A DNA stretch of 23,207 bases, from the NCBI GenBank assembly GCA_964537505.1, contig CAZICK010000062.1, positions 1-23,207 of the forward strand, written 5' to 3'. Each line of letters begins with the position of its first letter. Positions within the stretch are counted from its first letter, which is position 1. Shown piece after piece: positions 8,401 to 15,449 of this stretch. Below the pieces are notes generated by a model that did not search any database, was not told the DNA's origin, and worked only from the letters and a program-made list of their open reading frames with translations. This DNA comes from DAINBT01 sp036732785. GTDB taxonomy: Bacteria > Planctomycetota > Phycisphaerae > Sedimentisphaerales > SM23-30. A program made the translations under genes and the position numbers.

Positions 8401-9138
8401 TTATTCACCCTTCAACCTTCCCAGTGGAAAGACGCGTACCATCTCGGTCTCGATCCATTGCATAGCCTTCTTGGGACTCATGTGCCAATACGTAGGACAG
8501 GGGCTGAGTACTTCAACCAGGCTCAATCCCTTGGCATCGGCGATTTGCAGTTCAAAAGCGTGTTTGATGGCTTTCCTGGTCTTGACAACCTGAGCCGGAT
8601 TATATACGGAACATCGTTCGATAAAGATCGAACCCGGCAAAACCGCCAATATCTCCGATACCTGCATGGGATAGCCGTCAGTATCGTGGTCCCGGCCTCG
8701 CGGCGTCGTAGCGGTTACCTGGTTGAGCAAAGTGGTAGGCGCCATTTGCCCCTGGGTCATGCCGTAAACGGCGTTGTTGATAAATATAACCGTAAACCGC
8801 TCAGCCCGGTGCGCCGCGTGAAGAATCTCAGCGGCACCGATGGAAGCCAGATCGCCGTCGCCCTGATAAGAGAAAATGATATTTTCCGGATGCAGCCTTT
8901 TCATGCCCGTGGCCACCGCCGGAGCTCGGCCGTGCGCCACCTCGACCATATCAATGTCGAAATAATTGTAAGCCAACACCGCACAGCCAACCGGAGCGAT
9001 TCCGATAGTTCGGCCTGCGATATCCAATTCGTCAATGACTTCAGCGATCAATCGATGAACAATTCCGTGTCCGCAACCCGGACAGTAATGCGTAGGACAA
9101 TCTTTCAAACTCTCCGTACGAGCAAAAACCGTTTTCAT
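8401..9138 (-). CDS. korB: 2-oxoacid:ferredoxin oxidoreductase, beta (TPP-binding) subunit
   Basis: The 245-residue product is the thiamine pyrophosphate-binding beta subunit. CPGCGHG at residues 19-25 is the family signature. The TPP/Mg motif starts with GDGD at 93-96 and ends with NN at 121-122, followed by YGMTQGQMAPTT, which is typical of KOR/VOR beta subunits. It pairs with the korA product to form the active site. Only two of the cysteines expected for an iron-sulfur cluster sit in the N-terminal signature, so most electron transfer probably goes through korD. There is a 62-bp gap after korA, and korC begins directly at its stop. The ribosome binding site is weak (AAAGA at a long distance). 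Confidence 0.9.
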   Translation of the reverse strand: MKTVFARTESLKDCPTHYCPGCGHGIVHRLIAEVIDELDIAGRTIGIAPVGCAVLAYNYFDIDMVEVAHGRAPAVATGMKRLHPENIIFSYQGDGDLASIGAAEILHAAHRAERFTVIFINNAVYGMTQGQMAPTTLLNQVTATTPRGRDHDTDGYPMQVSEILAVLPGSIFIERCSVYNPAQVVKTRKAIKHAFELQIADAKGLSLVEVLSPCPTYWHMSPKKAMQWIETEMVRVFPLGRLKGE

Positions 9139-9200
9139 CTGCAGCGATCTTTCTTATGTAAGGTGTGCACCCACACACCAGGAACAACTAACTTCTCTCC

Positions 9201-10265
9201 TTAAGCTACGGGCAAAGTCAGTTTTTGGATCTGTTCCAACACATCTTCAACGCTGGGCACCGCACCGCCGGCACAACCATGAAATAATACCGGCGCTTTG
9301 CCGGCAACCGCCAGCTTGACGTCATCGACCATCTGACCGTGGCTCATTTCTACGGTCAGGAAAATACGCGGCTCATCAGCCGCGGCACTGATCTGATCGG
9401 TCGGAAACGGCCATAGTGTAATGGGCCTGATCCAGCCCGCCCTGATTCCTTCCCGGCGGGCTTTCCGTACCGCTGAACGAACGATCCGGGAGGTGATCCC
9501 GTACGCGACCAGAACAATCTCGGCGTCGTCGATTTCGTGCTGTTCGCAAAGAACCTCGTTTGCTTCTATTTGACGATATTTCGCCTGCAGTTCCAGGTTG
9601 AGTTCTTCGAGTCTGCCTTCCGCCAGCCAAAGCGACCTGACGATCCTCTGTTTTCTGCCGTTGGTACCGGTAAGAGCCCAATCCTTATGCGGCAGCTTTC
9701 TGGGCGGCGGTCTTTTATCCAGGTCCACCGGTTCCATCATCTGGCCCGAGAAACCATCACTGAGAATCAGTACCGGAGTACGATACAAATCAGCTAAATC
9801 GAATGCCAAATGCGTCAGGTCACTCAACTCCTGCACACTGGCCGGCGCCAATACGATAGTCCGATAATCACCATGACCGCCGCCTCGGGTCGCCTGAAAA
9901 TAGTCAGACTGAGACGGTCCGATGTTGCCCAGCCCCGGTCCGCCGCGCATTATATTTGCAATAACAGCAGGTAGTTGCGCGCCGGCGAGGTAGCTGATGC
10001 CTTCCTGCATCAGACTAATGCCGGGACTGGACGATGTGGTCATGGCCCGATCACCCGTGGCGGCGGCGCCGAAGACCATGTTGATCGCCGCCAATTCGCT
10101 TTCGCTTTGTACGAATACGCGGCCTTCCTGCGGCATTCGACGGGCCATATATGCGGGAATCTCATTTTGCGGGGTTATCGGGTAACCGAAATAGGCATCC
10201 AGGCCGGCGCGGATAGCGGCTTCGGCCAGGGCTTCGTTGCCGCAGATGAGGATTTTTTGGGTCAT
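9201..10265 (-). CDS. korA: 2-oxoacid:ferredoxin oxidoreductase, alpha subunit (VorB-like)
   Basis: The 354-residue product is the alpha subunit (pyruvate:ferredoxin oxidoreductase domains I and II). The N-terminal GNEALAEAAIRAG and YFGYPITPQNEIP blocks and the TSSSPGISLMQEGISYLAG and IMRGGPGLGNIGPSQSDYF blocks are diagnostic of the family. The compact length of about 350 residues and the detailed match to what I recall of VorB-type subunits make 3-methyl-2-oxobutanoate (branched-chain) a serious candidate substrate. A 2-oxoglutarate enzyme is the other option. Its ATG overlaps the korD stop (ATGA), and AGGAAAA lies just upstream within korD. An anaerobic or microaerobic metabolism fits this operon. 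Confidence 0.9.
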   Translation of the reverse strand: MTQKILICGNEALAEAAIRAGLDAYFGYPITPQNEIPAYMARRMPQEGRVFVQSESELAAINMVFGAAATGDRAMTTSSSPGISLMQEGISYLAGAQLPAVIANIMRGGPGLGNIGPSQSDYFQATRGGGHGDYRTIVLAPASVQELSDLTHLAFDLADLYRTPVLILSDGFSGQMMEPVDLDKRPPPRKLPHKDWALTGTNGRKQRIVRSLWLAEGRLEELNLELQAKYRQIEANEVLCEQHEIDDAEIVLVAYGITSRIVRSAVRKARREGIRAGWIRPITLWPFPTDQISAAADEPRIFLTVEMSHGQMVDDVKLAVAGKAPVLFHGCAGGAVPSVEDVLEQIQKLTLPVA

Positions 10266-10534
10266 GTTTTTTTCCTGCTTAGTACCGATTTGCTTTTTTT
10301 GTTGGGTTTTACGGTCAGGTCGGCATCACGAAAAACCGTTATCGCTACGTCGGGGCAAATCATCGCACACATAGCGCAACCTGTACATTGATCGTTAGTT
10401 ACGTGAGCCGGGAAATACCCCATCGCATTGGAATAATCGCTGACGGCCAGGCAATTTCTAGGGCAGGCCTCAACGCACAGGCCGCAACCCTTGCATCGCT
10501 CGGCGTTTATGATGATCTTGCCAGCTATGGACAA
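10262..10534 (-). CDS. korD: 2-oxoacid:ferredoxin oxidoreductase, delta (2x 4Fe-4S ferredoxin) subunit
   Basis: The 90-residue product is a bacterial-type ferredoxin. It has two CxxCxxCxxxCP clusters: C14, C17, C20, C24 and C50, C53, C56, C60. It would carry electrons from the alpha-beta active site to soluble ferredoxin. I chose the TTG start because GAGG (plus-strand 10544-10547) lies 8 bases upstream and no ATG is available before the first cluster. It is the first gene of the korDABC operon, with a good promoter 38 bp upstream. The lysine-rich tail after the second cluster is common in this subunit. Confidence 0.88.
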   Translation of the reverse strand: MSIAGKIIINAERCKGCGLCVEACPRNCLAVSDYSNAMGYFPAHVTNDQCTGCAMCAMICPDVAITVFRDADLTVKPNKKSKSVLSRKKT

Positions 10535-10571
10535 ATTAGTTATCCTCGTTAGAGTTCACTTGTTTTGATTC

Positions 10572-10600
10572 ATTGTATAATGGTGGTTTGTGAGTGTAAA
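10572..10600 (-). promoter_or_regulatory. sigma70-type promoter of the korDABC operon
   Basis: On the minus strand, TTTACA (10595-10600) and TACAAT (10572-10577) are separated by 17 bp; each box differs from consensus at one position. Transcription would start about 30 bp before the korD TTG start. A plus-strand TATAAT overlaps it at 10576-10581, which hints at a face-to-face promoter for the gene at 10754, but no good plus-strand -35 box goes with it. A small ACAGT-A-ACTGT palindrome at 10654-10664 is the only other structure I see in 10535-10753. Confidence 0.65.
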
Positions 10601-10753
10601 GTGAAAATGATGTGGAAATAGAGTAGTTGTAATGGGCGATCAGGGTGGGAGTAACAGTAACTGTTTGGTAATAAGATGGTTATGTATGATGGGATATCGA
10701 TTGGGATTGGATGATTGCCTTGAGATTAAAGGAGTTATGAAAGGGCATCTTTG

Positions 10754-11056
10754 ATGTGCTCAGGATGCGATGGGTGTATTATGTCGAATGAACCCGATTA
10801 TATTCTGGAAATAGGCGGCCGACGGGTGGACGTGGGGGGCGGCGAAGATGATCTTACAGAAGTGGAGATCAGCGCGGCGAGGGCGAAAGGCAGACCTTTT
10901 ATTAGCGTAATGTTTGACTGCTGCAAGGTTTACCAACGTATATACCGTAACCGGGCTGGGACTGCTTATGAGGGGAAATGTCCTAAATGCCTGCGCAGGG
11001 TGCTGGTGCGGATCGGTTTAGGCGGTACGGATTGCCGATTTTTTAAGGCAACATGA
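10754..11056 (+). CDS. small conserved zinc-ribbon-like protein
   Basis: The product is 100 residues from the ATG at 10754; a TTG lies just upstream at 10751. AAGGG at 10741-10745 stands 8 bases before the ATG, which decides the start. The N-terminus has a CxxCxxC cluster (C2, C5, C8). The C-terminal half reads FDCCKVYQRIYRN, then GKCPKCLRRV and GLGGTDCRFF, which looks like a zinc ribbon built from CC and CPKC. I recall the YQRIYRN...CP.C...GGT..RFF pattern from planctomycete proteins of unknown function, but cannot name a family. A nucleic-acid or metal-binding role is an inference from the ribbon only. It is divergent from korD and is not part of an operon. Confidence 0.72.
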   Translation: MCSGCDGCIMSNEPDYILEIGGRRVDVGGGEDDLTEVEISAARAKGRPFISVMFDCCKVYQRIYRNRAGTAYEGKCPKCLRRVLVRIGLGGTDCRFFKAT

Positions 11057-11161
11057 GTCGAGGGCGGGCGTTAGGTAGGGGAAATGCGAGTTTGTAAAAG
11101 AGAGAAATTTTGAAATTCAACTCGCCACGGTTTCCAAGTCATCGATTAGCTAAATAATTTC

Positions 11162-11191
11162 TTGACAGCACCGTGTGCTATGCGGTATAAG
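11162..11191 (+). promoter_or_regulatory. promoter of the tRNA-Glu gene
   Basis: A perfect TTGACA (11162-11167) and TATAAG (11186-11191) are spaced 18 bp apart, about 70 bp upstream of the tRNA. An AGCAC-CGT-GTGCT inverted repeat lies in the spacer. No gene is visible in the rest of 11057-11259. Confidence 0.65.
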
Positions 11192-11259
11192 GTAGCGTCC
11201 TTTAGTGCCTGGCTTGTGGCACTTAAGGTTTTAGGTTACGAAAAGTTAGAGTGCTTGAC

Positions 11260-11332
11260 GCCCCCATCGTCTAGTGGCCTAGGATATCTGATTCTCAGTC
11301 AGGTGACAGGGGTTCGACTCCCCTTGGGGGTA
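11260..11332 (+). tRNA. tRNA-Glu (anticodon CTC)
   Basis: The 73-nt gene folds as a complete cloverleaf. The acceptor arm GCCCCCA pairs with TGGGGGT (one G-T pair at the end). The D arm holds GTCTAGTGGCC. The anticodon stem TCTGA/TCAGG encloses the loop TTCTCAG, with anticodon CTC at 11294-11296. The T arm is GGGG-TTCGACT-CCCC. No CCA is encoded. The D arm and T arm match known tRNA-Glu genes. Its 3' half is also the attachment site of the element to the right, yet the gene is intact. Confidence 0.95.
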
Positions 11333-12572
11333 GTGATTGTAAGTACTTGTCATTGCCAGACTTAGCAAAGCTTTGCCAATCAATGACTTGCGTCTTTTCT
11401 TTGACTTTACCCCGATTTTCTGACACCTCCTGGCAATGCTTTTCGTGCATAGTCTGCACCGGATTCTGCACCGCTTTTTGGAAGTGTTTTTCCGTAACTT
11501 GCAGATAATGCTTCACCGCCACTTGGGGCGAGTTGCCTATCCACTGACAAACCACCTGAACCGGATATTCCTCCGCCAATTCCGTCTCCCTGGTACTCCG
11601 AAGGTTCTGGAAGGTCTTGGGCCAAGGCTCCAGCCCCGCCCGCCGGATAATCCGATGAGCCTGAGTCCTGAGATTCTGAGCGGGATTCCGGTATCTATTG
11701 ATTACATATACTTCCCCCTCTTCGGCATTCTCAAAAGCTTTGAGCAATAAGGGGTAAAGCTCAGGGTAAATCGGGACCACCCGAAAAGCCTTACCCTGAT
11801 GCTCTGTCTTGGGGCTTCTAACGGTAAATCGCATCTGATCGAAATTTACATTCGCCCAGGTCAGCAGAAACGCCTCCGAAGGTGTCCGCAGCCCCCCATA
11901 ACGCGCCAGGGCGAAGATCAGCCGCCACTCATCGTCCGGGCAGGCATCTAAGACCAGTTGCATATCCTCTCTCTCAACGAAATAGAGCCGCTCAGGATTA
12001 CTCGAATTCCCGCATTTTAAATCAGCAAACGGATTTTTACTGATAATTTCCTTACGAATCGCCGCCGTAAAGAACTGTTTAACTCGTTTGCACCGCCGCC
12101 GAATAGTCCCTTCCGCCAGCCCTTTAGATTTCAAAAAGATGCGAAAATCCTGGGCATCACCAGCAGTAATCTCATCCAGTCGTTTGTTTTCACCGAAAAA
12201 CTCAATTATCCCTGACTGAGCCTGTCCCATGTTCCGCCGAGTATTGGGCTTAATATCCGACCGGCCTTCGATATACCTCTTCACCCATTCGGCAAGAGTT
12301 GGACAAGTCCTTCGCTCAGACGGTTCTACCAATTCGCTCCGTTCCAGCCGCAACCGCAACACTTCAGGAATATTCGACAACCACGCTGCCGTTGCCGGGG
12401 GTATGGGTGATCCTGTCATCTTGGCCCGAAGTAGATTTTCAATATGCACCCGAACCGATTCCGCCTCCCGCTTTGTAACCTTGCCCAGGCGGATTTTAGG
12501 CCGATCCGGATGTTCACCCTCCGACAGTTGAATCAATCTTCGCCCCTCATTTTCCATAACCACACTTGCCAT
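11295..12572 (-). CDS. int: tyrosine-type site-specific integrase
   Basis: The 425-residue product is a tyrosine recombinase. A SAM-like core-binding domain (about residues 90-190, TLAEWVKRYIEGR...) is followed by the catalytic domain. The first catalytic Arg is in ARYGGLRTPSEAF, a Lys is probably in the SPKTEHQGK beta-hairpin, the second Arg is in FQNLRSTRETELAEE, and the nucleophile Tyr is in VAVKHYLQV. The usual His of the HxxR box is Gln here and the second His is Asn (WIGNS). I associate this variant with planctomycete integrases, so it is probably active. The reading frame runs into the tRNA-Glu gene and stops with the antisense of 11295-11297, at the anticodon. It starts 4 bases after the upstream HTH gene, with AAGGTGAG as ribosome binding site. 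Confidence 0.92.
   Translation of the reverse strand: MASVVMENEGRRLIQLSEGEHPDRPKIRLGKVTKREAESVRVHIENLLRAKMTGSPIPPATAAWLSNIPEVLRLRLERSELVEPSERRTCPTLAEWVKRYIEGRSDIKPNTRRNMGQAQSGIIEFFGENKRLDEITAGDAQDFRIFLKSKGLAEGTIRRRCKRVKQFFTAAIRKEIISKNPFADLKCGNSSNPERLYFVEREDMQLVLDACPDDEWRLIFALARYGGLRTPSEAFLLTWANVNFDQMRFTVRSPKTEHQGKAFRVVPIYPELYPLLLKAFENAEEGEVYVINRYRNPAQNLRTQAHRIIRRAGLEPWPKTFQNLRSTRETELAEEYPVQVVCQWIGNSPQVAVKHYLQVTEKHFQKAVQNPVQTMHEKHCQEVSENRGKVKEKTQVIDWQSFAKSGNDKYLQSLPPRGVEPLSPD
11298..11332 (+). other. probable attachment site (att) in the tRNA-Glu 3' half
   Basis: The integrase gene points at the tRNA, and its last 12 codons are antisense to the T arm and acceptor stem. This is the classic arrangement for elements that insert at a tRNA 3' end and restore it with their own copy. 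The exact crossover and the length of the identity core cannot be set, because the distal copy is not in the window. Confidence 0.6.
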
Positions 12573-12576
12573 AGTC

Positions 12577-12771
12577 TCACCTTGCCTTTTTTGAAACTTT
12601 GATCAGTTCATAACCAAAGTATTTACATAAGATATCAGCGGTTTCAGCTTTGCAGCTTCCGCCCTGCATAATTCGACACAAAGCAGCTTTGTCGATGCCA
12701 GTTTCTATGCTTATCCGGTATCGACTTTTGCCACAGGTTTCAATTTCTTTTCTTATCCGTTTCATTATCAT
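12577..12771 (-). CDS. small HTH regulator, Xre/Cro-like
   Basis: The product is about 65 residues. KSRYRISIETGIDKAALCRI has the spacing of a helix-turn-helix of the Xre/Cro class, with a short C-terminal helix after it. The frame can be extended upstream to a TTG at 12807, but that TTG is the -35 box of a good promoter, so the true start is probably the ATG at 12771 (or 12765). There is no ribosome binding site and almost no leader, so the mRNA may be leaderless. The integrase starts 4 bases after its stop, so both are probably one transcript and this protein may control integrase expression. It could also act as an excisionase or bind the nearby octamer array. Confidence 0.72.
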   Translation of the reverse strand: MIMKRIRKEIETCGKSRYRISIETGIDKAALCRIMQGGSCKAETADILCKYFGYELIKVSKKAR

Positions 12772-12778
12772 AAATAAT

Positions 12779-12807
12779 AGTGTAATATTGTAATTGATGT
12801 ACGTCAA
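12779..12807 (-). promoter_or_regulatory. promoter of the HTH-int operon (leaderless)
   Basis: On the minus strand TTGACG (12802-12807) and TACACT (12779-12784) are spaced 17 bp. The expected start point is about 12772, next to the ATG at 12771. Confidence 0.55.
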
Positions 12808-12905
12808 TCATAAAAACTAAAGTTTTTGTAAAAATCTTTCTCAAACCTGTTTTTTTTCGTAATCCACCACAAATAATATCATCGCCTTCTCTTGCCGCCC
12901 TCAAA

Positions 12906-13078
12906 TGGCGGATGTCATTTAAGTCTTTTGCTACGCAAGACTTAGCTCCGCCGAAACTGCTTGGCGGATGGTGGCGGATACTGGCAGATAGCAACAAATA
13001 ACACATCCGCCATAATCCGCCACCTGCGAGTGGTGGAGATAAAACCTTTATTTGCAAACACTTAACAATCATCCGCCA
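12906..13078. repeat. iterated TGGCGGAT octamers, candidate replication origin or operator
   Basis: Exact TGGCGGAT occurs on the plus strand at 12906, 12962 and 12972, with a near copy TGGCAGAT at 12982. It occurs on the minus strand (ATCCGCCA) at 13005-13012, 13015-13022 and 13071-13078. Spacing within the clusters is exactly 10 bp, one helical turn. The central clusters form an imperfect inverted repeat of about 23 bp around an AT-rich core (CAACAAATAA). An AT-rich stretch also lies between 13040 and 13070. Such arrays usually bind a replication initiator or a repressor. They lie between the HTH-int genes and the ATPase/primase genes, the usual site of an origin in replicating satellites. 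No protein-coding gene is visible in 12808-13091. Confidence 0.75.
12920..12944. repeat. 8-bp hairpin inside the octamer region
   Basis: TAAGTCTT (12920-12927) and AAGACTTA (12937-12944) can pair around a 9-nt loop. No T-run follows, so it is not an obvious terminator. It lies between the first octamer and the central clusters. Confidence 0.55.
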
Positions 13079-13091
13079 AAAATCTCCAAGA

Positions 13092-14585
13092 CTATTCTGA
13101 CATAATTGAAACGCGTTCCGCTATATTCTCTGGCGTAGCCAAACCAAGATCGGCAACTTCAGCCAATTCCGGATTGATCAATTTGTACCGATAAGGCTTA
13201 GACGTATTATTAAGAGTAAAAATACCAGCCCATAGCAAAGGCCCAAGCCTTCGTCTAACTGTGGTATTGCTCAGCCCGCACCATTGCTCACAGTCTTTTT
13301 GAGTGAAATCAGTATCCGTATCCGTGTGCTCTAATACCTTTTGCAGTAAATTACGGGATTGTTGATTCAGTGGAGAATACGTACGCGCCAGAACCGTATT
13401 CATCAGGCCATAGACTATTTCGTAATCAATTTCATCGGCTTCGATATATTCCTGGCCGGTGGTTTTATCGCGTTGGACTTGCTTTTGGTATTGCCTCAAA
13501 AAGGCTACCGATTTAAGCGCAAATGTAAACTGCTGGTATGTTCGTCTGGTAGCAATGTTGGTGTCCGGCAGTGAAATACTGTCGATATATGGTATTCGTA
13601 CAGTAAGCGGCCTTAGCAAGCGTTGTAACGTGTGATGACGCCGGATAATCTCCTGTTGCTTTACCTTGTTTACTATTTGCCCTTTAGCCTCTCGTCTTTG
13701 GGATTCAACGATCATTTTTGTTTGGCTGGCAGATTCATCCGTTACCAATGGCAGGAGCCTTGTTGCATCCTCATCGTGGATATTGGCAGCAGTTGTGCTT
13801 TCAAGGTAAGCAATCGGCCCTGGCTGATGTATCGTTATGGTCTTTGGCTTACCATCAGGCCCTTTAACTGTAACAGCCTTGCGTAGTTCACCACTGGCAA
13901 CCATTTCCCGAAATGCTTTGGTATTATCTTCGGCGTATCCATTCTTACTGTGATGTTCCTGTACACGCTCACCTGAAATAATCACTCGATGGATTAGTGA
14001 ACCGCTCGGCAGATAATAAAGAGCCTGGTCGGAAAAATCGTGTGCTTGTAGCACCGTTTCAGGAGGCATCAATTTGGCAACAGTCTCAATAATATAGGAT
14101 TTACCGCTTGCCGAAGCACCCTGAACTATAGCGGAAAGCGGCTTATCGAGTAAACGGGATGTCATAATGATGTAAAGCATCACTCGCAACTGCTCTTCGC
14201 CTGCTACGCCAATATCGTCAATATCAGCGGATATTTGCTCAAAAAGGTTTTCGTTTTTAAGCAACTCAAGGGCAGTGTCTTTAACCTCCTGCGGCGTGTT
14301 CTCCAACAGGTCTGTTTTCTGCTCATTTTCAGCCTTTTCATTTGCTTTGTGTTTTTCCGCTATTATCTCTGTAACCTTTTCCAAGATAGCCTGCTCTAAT
14401 TTTTCAGCGGGAATACATTCGCAAACCTGTTCAACTTCTCTGATAAATGCTTTGCGTTTTTTATTGTTAGCTATATCAAGTGTATCGCTGTAAAGCGGCT
14501 TTTCACCATCGCTGTTGAAAATCGTTAAAATCCCTTTAGTGCTACAAGGTTTATCCGATAGAAAATCTAATTTAACCTCACTCAT
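13092..14585 (-). CDS. AAA+ ATPase, candidate replicative helicase of the element
   Basis: The 497-residue product has a Walker A motif GASASGKS at residues 156-163. A hydrophobic strand ending in ISGER about 45 residues later could be Walker B. A polar ESTTAANIHDEDATRLLPL segment is where an arginine finger or sensor would lie. The C-terminal part contains a winged-helix-like stretch (DCEQWCGLSNTTVRRRLGPLL). The first 110 residues are charged and low in complexity (AEKHKANEKAENEQK), probably a flexible region. It starts 6 bases after the primase stop, so primase and ATPase are probably made together. This gene order is common in mobile elements that carry their own DnaG-type primase. A helicase role is inferred from this pairing and not proven by motif. 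Confidence 0.75.
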   Translation of the reverse strand: MSEVKLDFLSDKPCSTKGILTIFNSDGEKPLYSDTLDIANNKKRKAFIREVEQVCECIPAEKLEQAILEKVTEIIAEKHKANEKAENEQKTDLLENTPQEVKDTALELLKNENLFEQISADIDDIGVAGEEQLRVMLYIIMTSRLLDKPLSAIVQGASASGKSYIIETVAKLMPPETVLQAHDFSDQALYYLPSGSLIHRVIISGERVQEHHSKNGYAEDNTKAFREMVASGELRKAVTVKGPDGKPKTITIHQPGPIAYLESTTAANIHDEDATRLLPLVTDESASQTKMIVESQRREAKGQIVNKVKQQEIIRRHHTLQRLLRPLTVRIPYIDSISLPDTNIATRRTYQQFTFALKSVAFLRQYQKQVQRDKTTGQEYIEADEIDYEIVYGLMNTVLARTYSPLNQQSRNLLQKVLEHTDTDTDFTQKDCEQWCGLSNTTVRRRLGPLLWAGIFTLNNTSKPYRYKLINPELAEVADLGLATPENIAERVSIMSE

Positions 14586-14591
14586 ATTAAG

Positions 14592-15449
14592 TTAGTCCTT
14601 AAAGCTGATTTCGATTTCGATAATTTTTATTTCGTCGATAATCTCTTGCAATGCTTCGCTGGTTAATCCGGCTCGAAACCATTGCCTCAAATCCTTTATT
14701 CCGTCTGGCGGGTAGATAATCTTAACGCTATGGCAATGTAACACCAAAGTATCTGCCAGCCTTTTGGCACCGTCCCGGCCAGCCTTATCGTTATCACCGA
14801 TAATAATGATTTCCGAACACCCTCTACAATATTCTACGACCATATCGATTTTAGAATTGCAGTTTGGCCGACCGATACAATCAAAGCCTAAATCAAACGC
14901 CACTGCTGCATCTGTAGGCCCCTCGCATATAAGAAGTAGTTCGTTACCAGCCAAACCTGTAGGGACAAACAAGCCTGTTTCGCTGCCGATCAGTGAAGTT
15001 TTTCGACCATTTGGAAAGCGCCTGCGAATACCGATTATCCGGCCTTGAGCGTTGCTCATTGGAAACGTATAGGCCTCACCGTCCCAGCCGACATTAAGCC
15101 TTTTTAGACTTTGGCTGGAAACCCCTAATTGCTGGCTGAATGTATTGACCTGCTGGCTTGTCATCTGACGGCTGTATTGCTGCTGTGAGGCCGTAAAGTC
15201 TCTGTCCGACCTGTTATTGCTTAGTTTTACCGAAAACCCTCGCTGTGAGCGGCGGCGGTGTCCCACAGGACCATCAGTTAGAATGTGAAGCCAGCCAGCA
15301 TCTCCGCATTTTTTGACCGAGCCTTCTTCAACGCGCTGACATATAGCTGTTGAACCATCCTGGGCAAAAAGACACCAGTCGATTTTGTGGCAGATCGGAC
15401 AGGGATTTTTCCAGCTTACCCGCAACATTTTCTCATTATCAGGCATCAC
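14592..15449 (-). CDS. DnaG-type primase, zinc finger plus TOPRIM
   Basis: The 285-residue product has an N-terminal zinc-finger-like cluster (C17, C20, C26, C37) of the CHC2 kind. A linker containing TFPMSNAQGRIIGIRRR follows. A TOPRIM domain comes next: EGPTD at 176-180 supplies the catalytic Glu, and IIIGDNDKAG supplies the metal-binding acids (D219, D221). A short tail KDLRQWF is typical of mobile-element primases. It lacks the helicase-binding domain of chromosomal DnaG and is much shorter. It would prime replication of the element together with the ATPase directly downstream. Its ATG overlaps the end of the preceding Cys-rich gene by 4 bases. Confidence 0.88.
   Translation of the reverse strand: MMPDNEKMLRVSWKNPCPICHKIDWCLFAQDGSTAICQRVEEGSVKKCGDAGWLHILTDGPVGHRRRSQRGFSVKLSNNRSDRDFTASQQQYSRQMTSQQVNTFSQQLGVSSQSLKRLNVGWDGEAYTFPMSNAQGRIIGIRRRFPNGRKTSLIGSETGLFVPTGLAGNELLLICEGPTDAAVAFDLGFDCIGRPNCNSKIDMVVEYCRGCSEIIIIGDNDKAGRDGAKRLADTLVLHCHSVKIIYPPDGIKDLRQWFRAGLTSEALQEIIDEIKIIEIEISFKD

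Noticed and set aside
8458..9204. Long plus-strand reading frame (248 codons) opposite korB
   Set aside because: It is the antisense shadow of a gene with unmistakable family motifs; the translated product shows no domain and runs past the korB start into the korA-korB spacer.
10737..10754. Five-codon upstream frame MKGHL overlapping the zinc-ribbon start
   Set aside because: The GGAG at 10731 is only 2 bases from its ATG, too close for normal initiation, so translation coupling is not supported.
12840..12860. T-run as a terminator for the ATPase operon
   Set aside because: The T-run is on the plus strand while the operon is on the minus strand, and no GC stem precedes it.
12906..13078. CRISPR array at the octamer repeats
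   Set aside because: Repeats are only 8 bp, in both orientations and 10 bp apart; there are no spacers and no cas genes.
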